From Physocladia obscura (taxonomy: Eukaryota > Chytridiomycota > Chytridiomycetes > Chytridiales > Chytriomycetaceae): 11,850 nt of DNA. The position numbers and the translations under genes are program-made. Within the stretch, counting starts at the first letter, position 1, and every line of letters begins with the position of its first letter. The stretch lies in the NCBI GenBank assembly GCA_027596945.1, contig JADGJH010000801.1, positions 2,485-14,334 of the forward strand, given 5' to 3'. Positions 7,851-11,850 of this stretch are shown here, piece by piece. The notes under the pieces were generated by a model. The model did not search any database and was not told where the DNA came from. It was given only the letters and a program-made list of their open reading frames with translations.

Positions 7851-9876
7851 ATGGCACTGACCACCAAAAAGGCGCACATAATTCTCTCAAGACTGACGTT
7901 AATACTATCTTTCGTGATCTTAATTACACTTTGGAATTGGTATCCATATCGGAACGGAACTGACGCATTCTCAGCCAAGACAAAACCAAAAAGTAGCCCA
8001 AATTATATCGCAACTTCCAACACACTGTCATTCTCTATCAACATATTTTCTGACGACGATGTGAATTCACTTGCAATATTCTGGCGCACCTTCAACGATG
8101 CCCACAAGATTAACACTCAAACATTCATCACTATGCACGTGCGTGCCTTTTTTTTGGAACAGACGCAAATAGATTACATCGAATCTTTGCAATCACAGCA
8201 TGGCCCTATCAAACGAGTCTTTGACCACGACAGGAATGTCTCTCGGCGCGATTTCATGATGGCTGCTTGGATTCCAGAAACTGATTCGCAATTTGCAATA
8301 TTTCTGGATTGCCACACTCTGCTTTCTGTGAATTTTCTCGAGTATGCCGAGCAGACTGTTTCTGCGTATCTTGCCAAGAAACGCAGCGGCGCGGCGTCCA
8401 AGGTTTTCGGAATCTCACTCCACAATGCACGATTTGACAGCGTCCACGGCGTCCCTTGGAATCCTCCGATTCTGCCAAACAGCCCGTATTTGCTGCAATT
8501 TCCTCAAACGCACGGTATGATTGCGGATCCAATAAGATGGAACGAGTTTCGCGAATGGTACTTAACGGCGAACAGAAACCCCTTGCTTCCAAACTCTCGA
8601 ACAAATCGCTGGAATACCGAGACCAGCTTTGACAAGCATTTGATCAAGTTTATTTACGTTCACGGACTCGCGATGGTTTGCTCAAACTTTAGGTCGGGCA
8701 AATCTCTGATTTCCCAGCAAGAAGAAGGGTTGGTGTCGTTGGGTCCAAGCACACGAAATAACGCTGTACTTCTGAACATTGATACAAAGAAAAATAACCA
8801 AACGCGAATCTTTTTCCATAAATTCCCTGCAATCAATCAACTTTCCGTCGTCAACATGTACTTTCAACCGGTTAAAAGTATTCAGGACTTGCAAAATCCA
8901 GTCAATCCTGGATCATTTGAGAAATGCACACTTTTGCTGAGTACTTACGATCGTTTTGAGACGTTACTGGACAGAATATATCATTACGAACTGTTTCCTC
9001 ACTTGGACAGAATAATTGTTGTCTGGAATCATCAAACAGTCAAACCACATTTCACAGTCTCTAAAAAACTGTTTGTGCCAACAATAAAATTCCCAACTTC
9101 GAAAAAAAGAAACGAAGACACTGCTATGACTCGCGGATTCTGGCGAAAAATTCCTGAATATCAATTTTCGATTCCAATTCATGTTCTGCCGCAATCTAAA
9201 AACAGTCTGAATAATCGATATTTTCCTTACCCTCAAATCCAAACGGACTGCATGATTTCCATGGATGACGATTTCGATTATCCGTATGAACATCTGGCAT
9301 ATGGGTTCGGAACTTTGAATTGAAGTCAACCACGTAAACGTATTTCACAATGCTAACACACTTACACATAACAGTGTCTCTCTTTTTCAAGGCGATTTTT
9401 TCAACCATGCTGTTGGGTTCAAACATATGGGCCGATCACACAAGCGAAAAGCCGACGGAACACTGCAATATTCCACAAATATCGAAAACGGGACGAGTAT
9501 CCTTCTTCCAACAGGCCTTGTGTTTCACCGAAAATACCTGTCAATGTATACCTCCGCGCTTCCGCAGCAAATACGCAATCTCGTGGACAGTGTAATGAAC
9601 GGCGAAGATATCGTGTTTAATCTGATGGTTTCGAATGCGACGCAGTCGTGTCCCGCTGTGGTGAATCTGACCGCGCCGGGGATTCAGATGCCTGGGCTTT
9701 GGAACAAGCCGAAACATTTTGAGACGCGGTCGCAGTGTTTGGATCAGGTTGTCAAGGAGTTTTTTGGTGGTGTGAATCCGTTGAGATTCTCGAAGCGGTA
9801 TTTTCAGGGAGTGGATGGGTTTGGGATGACGCCGGCTGTTGAGGATTTGGAATGCATTCCTTTATTTAAAATATAA
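7851..9876 (+). CDS. GT2-like / GT64 (exostosin-type) double glycosyltransferase
   Basis: The model joins 7851-9304 and 9375-9876, giving 651 aa. Start: the ATG at 7851 has A at -3 and G at +4; the frame is open to 7830, but only through a GTG. Residues 15-31 form one hydrophobic segment after a short basic N-terminus, as in type II Golgi glycosyltransferases. Residues about 58-340 resemble a GT2-like GT-A domain: FLDCH at 151-155 sits where the family has its DxD, RWNT lies at 253-256, and HG at 271-272 precedes a SNF motif. Residues from 359 match GT64 of exostosins: CTLLLSTYDR, LDRIIVVWN, SLNNRYFP, the metal-binding DDD at 472-474, VGFKHMGRSHKR, and GEDIVFN at 561-567. GT64 enzymes transfer N-acetylhexosamine in heparan-type or GPI-related glycans; the acceptor here is unknown. 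The N-terminal DxD reads DCH, so that domain may be inactive. The intron boundary is the weakest point of the model. Confidence 0.85.
9305..9374 (+). other. intron of the GT64 gene, preferred model
   Basis: Removing 9305-9374 (GTTCGG to ATAACAG) joins codons in phase 2 and skips the in-frame TGA at 9321-9323. It produces LAYGVSLFQGDFFNHAVGF, which follows the exostosin GT64 pattern between the DDD and VGF motifs. TGCTAAC at 9351-9357 fits a branch point 18 nt before the acceptor. The donor is poor. A second intron, 9334-9391, has a better donor (GTAAAC) and a pyrimidine-rich acceptor and is also in phase, but it leaves the TGA in the message. Confidence 0.6.
9861..9866 (-). promoter_or_regulatory. 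candidate poly(A) signal of the GH18 gene inside the GT64 gene
   Basis: TTTATT reads AATAAA on the minus strand, 46 bp past the GH18 stop codon and within the last codons of the convergent GT64 gene. No other AATAAA lies in the 35-bp gap, so the 3' ends of the two transcripts probably overlap. Confidence 0.5.
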
Positions 9877-9911
9877 ATTTTTTTGTTGGACCGAAAACTT
9901 TCATTCTCTCT

Positions 9912-11559
9912 CTAAATCAAGAATAGAGCTGTCATCATTATTGCACCCAATTCTACCAAAACACTGCCAGCATCACTTGCAGCAGTTGTAGTGGAAGAAG
10001 TAGCTTGGGCACCCGCCGCATTCGCCGCCGCGCCCCCATTATTAACGGCGATATTATTGCTCCCACTACCTCCCGTCGACGTGCTCGTCGTTACTGCACC
10101 TGATCCACCGCCACTTGAAACAGAACCCGTAGGTAAAGACGTTGAAACGACAGCAACAAAAGAAGTTGTTGTTGAAATCGACACGTTCAGACATTGATAT
10201 GGTCCTGGGGTTGCAGGTCCGCTTTGGTTCGCTGGAAGAGTCAGCTGCTGGTATATAACGTCGCTATACTTGCGTCGCGATTTTGCTGCGTCGTTGAGGC
10301 ACGGATGGTTGATTGTGTCAAATGAGGCTGTGCAATATAAAAAAAAATTTTCGATAAATTTTATTTTATTTTATTAAAGTTGTTTTCAATTACCATCCAT
10401 AATCGCGATACCCGCAAACTGCGGTGCGTTTTGCGTCAGATACTGTACAACGCCGCCGCTAATAAATTGCTGCGCGGGAATGTAATCGCCGGCAGTGGAT
10501 CCGATCTGCCGGATCGCAGACCAAGCAGGCAGGCCGACGAACAACGGAAGAGTGTTTGCGTACGTGTTCCATTGGTTTAGAGATTGGTAGAAGCCGACAG
10601 GGTTGCCAATGTATCCGCAGCTATTACTGTTCGCGAGAAAGAACGGCACGAGGTAGTCGAAGGAGGTGGATGGATTCGGGAAATTTTGGGGGTTGATTAT
10701 TGGGTCTATGAATACGCATTGTGGCGATGCTGCATTGATAAAATAAATTGTTGATAACTTATATAAATTTATAAAAGAAAAAAAAAAAAAAAATTTTTTT
10801 TCAGTTAATAAATAGCAAAATAATTACCTGCCAACAAATAATTCGACCCCATCAACTGCCTCAGCGCGGCAGCAAACTCAATAACGCCGGTCGGATTATT
10901 ATTCCAAATATGCAAATCAACGCCATCGAGACGAACGCCTGCGCCGAACGGCGAAACCGGCGGACTGCCGCCCAAAAACAAGTTCCAGATATTCGTGGCC
11001 ACAGTGTCCGGGTAGTTTGGGGCGCCGAGAGTGGTGTTGAGGAAATCGAGCGTGTCGACGACGAGAATGATTTTCTTGCCCAGAGATTGGCATGTTTTGA
11101 TGTCGGCTCCGACCGCCGCGCAGTTCAGAAGGGAGAGGCCTGTGGGCGATTTTTTTGGCCACCCAAAGAATGTGTTTGTTGGAAAACTGCAGTGGTTGTT
11201 GAAGTCTATGGCGGGGTATCCTTTGATGGATGCGTATGATAAAATTCCTGTGTGTATAAAAAAAGGTTGTGTAAATGTGATCGGAAACTCGTTTTCATTG
11301 ATTGATTTATATTTTTTTAAAAAAAAAAATTAAAAAAAAAAACACCTTTAATATGAATCGCGGTATAATTCGAGGTTTGACAAAGTTGACCCAGAGAAAG
11401 CTCGGTAGACTCGACAAAAGTGTCATGAGCCAAGTTCTGGCCCCAATACCCAATAAGATTGGCTTTATTTGTTAAAAAAGCAGAAGCAGCAGAAACGTAG
11501 TGTATCAATAACACTAGCAACAAACACGCAGTTGTCATTGGGGAAACGCGTGTTGTCAT
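9912..11559 (-). CDS. GPI-anchored class III chitinase-like (GH18) protein, likely catalytically dead
   Basis: Minus-strand exons are 11559-11346, 11247-10828, 10729-10394 and 10327-9912 (461 aa, TAG stop); all junctions are phase 1. A signal peptide spans about residues 1-27, with a second in-frame Met at 8. GYWGQN at 37-42 is the class III chitinase beta-1 signature. The barrel extends to about residue 350. It is followed by a Ser/Thr/Gly/Ala-rich stalk and a hydrophobic C-terminus (about 445-461) typical of a GPI signal, so the product should sit in the plasma membrane or wall. GH18 enzymes cleave chitin using DGxDxDxE; here residues 179-186 read DGVDLHIW, so the last Asp is His and the catalytic Glu is Trp. 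The SxGG motif of strand 3 is V-V-D-T (134-137), and the Trp expected in the final strand is Met322. The clean splicing and intact frame argue for a working protein with a non-catalytic, perhaps chitin-binding, role. Upstream in-frame codons exist only from a TTG. Confidence 0.9.
10328..10393 (-). other. GH18 gene intron 3 (66 bp)
   Basis: Donor GTAATT and acceptor TTGCACAG on the minus strand. Phase 1, completing a codon after GAT to give the IMDASFD sequence. Confidence 0.9.
10730..10827 (-). other. GH18 gene intron 2 (98 bp)
   Basis: Donor GTAATT and acceptor CAATGCAG on the minus strand. Phase 1. It contains facing homopolymer runs of T and A around 10776-10800 that could form a hairpin or vary in length. 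Confidence 0.9.
11248..11345 (-). other. GH18 gene intron 1 (98 bp)
   Basis: Donor GTGTTT after AAAG and acceptor ACACACAG on the minus strand. Phase 1. The donor is followed directly by long T and A runs. Like intron 2 it is exactly 98 bp. Confidence 0.88.
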
Positions 11560-11850
11560 GTGGCTTGATAAAGAAGAGATTTTGATGGTATAAATATTTT
11601 GTTTATTTTTGACAAAATTTTCGAGAATATTAAATTCACTCAATTATTATGATCATTATTCCGCTTGCGATTCTTTAATCTTTTATTTCTTCTTTTTTTC
11701 TTTTTTTTTTTCTCATAATCTGAGGCTTTGTAATTAATTTCAGTTATTATTTATTACTCTTCCTTTTCATTCATTTCGTTTTTATTTTTGTTTGTGTTGC
11801 TTGTCTTTACAAATTCTTCTTTCTTATGCTTATTATTATTATTATTATTA
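11560..11850. other. upstream region of the GH18 gene, T-rich, with TTA microsatellite
   Basis: This should carry the minus-strand promoter and leader of the GH18 gene. Pyrimidine-rich runs at about 11670-11715 (A/G-rich on the coding strand) resemble fungal promoter tracts. The last 20 bases (11831-11850) are a TTA trinucleotide repeat cut off by the window edge. No gene is visible. Confidence 0.45.

Noticed and set aside
1398..9323. Genome-wide recoding of TGA or TAG as sense codons
   Set aside because: The intact GH18 gene and the small gene end in TAG, the GT64 gene in TAA, Trp is coded by TGG, and the interrupting stops fall in transposon remnants or can be spliced out.
9427..9876. Separate 149-aa gene starting at ATG 9427
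   Set aside because: It lacks a domain start of its own and carries the second half of the GT64 fold; it is the 3' exon of the gene at 7851.
9991..10197. Pro/Ala-rich plus-strand frame opposite the GH18 stalk
   Set aside because: It is the mirror of the Ser/Thr/Gly-rich stalk codons on the minus strand.
10910..11333. Plus-strand frames of 100 and 109 codons over the GH18 exon
   Set aside because: They are shadows of the GC-richer exon 2; the minus frame has the YWGQN and DGVD motifs and consistent splicing.

Overview
The window reads as nuclear DNA of an AT-rich eukaryote with short introns (53-98 bp). A class III GH18 chitinase-type protein with a Ser/Thr/Gly-rich stalk and GPI-type tail, small spliced genes packed tail to tail, and LINE and PIF/Harbinger remnants fit an early-diverging fungus (for example a chytrid). 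That placement is inference, because no rRNA, tRNA or taxon-specific marker is present.

Layout. (1) 148-605, minus: an unrecognised two-exon gene for about 134 aa. (2) 606-1254: AT-rich DNA with no convincing gene. (3) 1255-2782: a 5'-truncated non-LTR retrotransposon copy flanked by a perfect 12-bp repeat, best read as its target-site duplication. It starts in the reverse transcriptase just before motif B, carries the FADD active site, and is broken by only two stops. (4) 2783-4480: AT-rich DNA, C-poor at first, then a degenerate three-unit repeat that alternates A/T palindromes with GC-rich blocks. (5) About 4482-7059: a decayed PIF/Harbinger DNA transposon. Its Myb/SANT-like gene (plus strand) and DDE nuclease gene (minus strand) converge, and a roughly 319-bp tandem duplication sits at their junction. 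(6) 7060-7850: intergenic DNA and the upstream region of the next gene. (7) 7851-9876, plus: a type II membrane glycosyltransferase joining a GT2-like N-terminal domain with a degraded DxD to an exostosin-type GT64 domain with an intact DDD. (8) 9912-11559, minus: a four-exon, GPI-anchored GH18 protein that has lost the catalytic glutamate. (9) 11560-11850: the upstream region of that gene, T-rich and ending in a TTA microsatellite.

The two well-preserved genes, the GT64 fusion and the GH18 protein, are convergent with 35 bp between their stop codons. Both would act in the secretory pathway or at the cell surface: one as a Golgi-type glycosyltransferase, the other as a wall- or membrane-anchored chitin-fold protein. 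A shared role in cell-surface glycan biology is plausible but rests only on adjacency and family knowledge. The most notable observations are the GH18 protein with three altered active-site motifs, the double glycosyltransferase with one apparently dead domain, and two competing introns around an in-frame TGA in the GT64 gene. Next come the telomere-like target-site duplication of the LINE and the layered decay of the Harbinger element.
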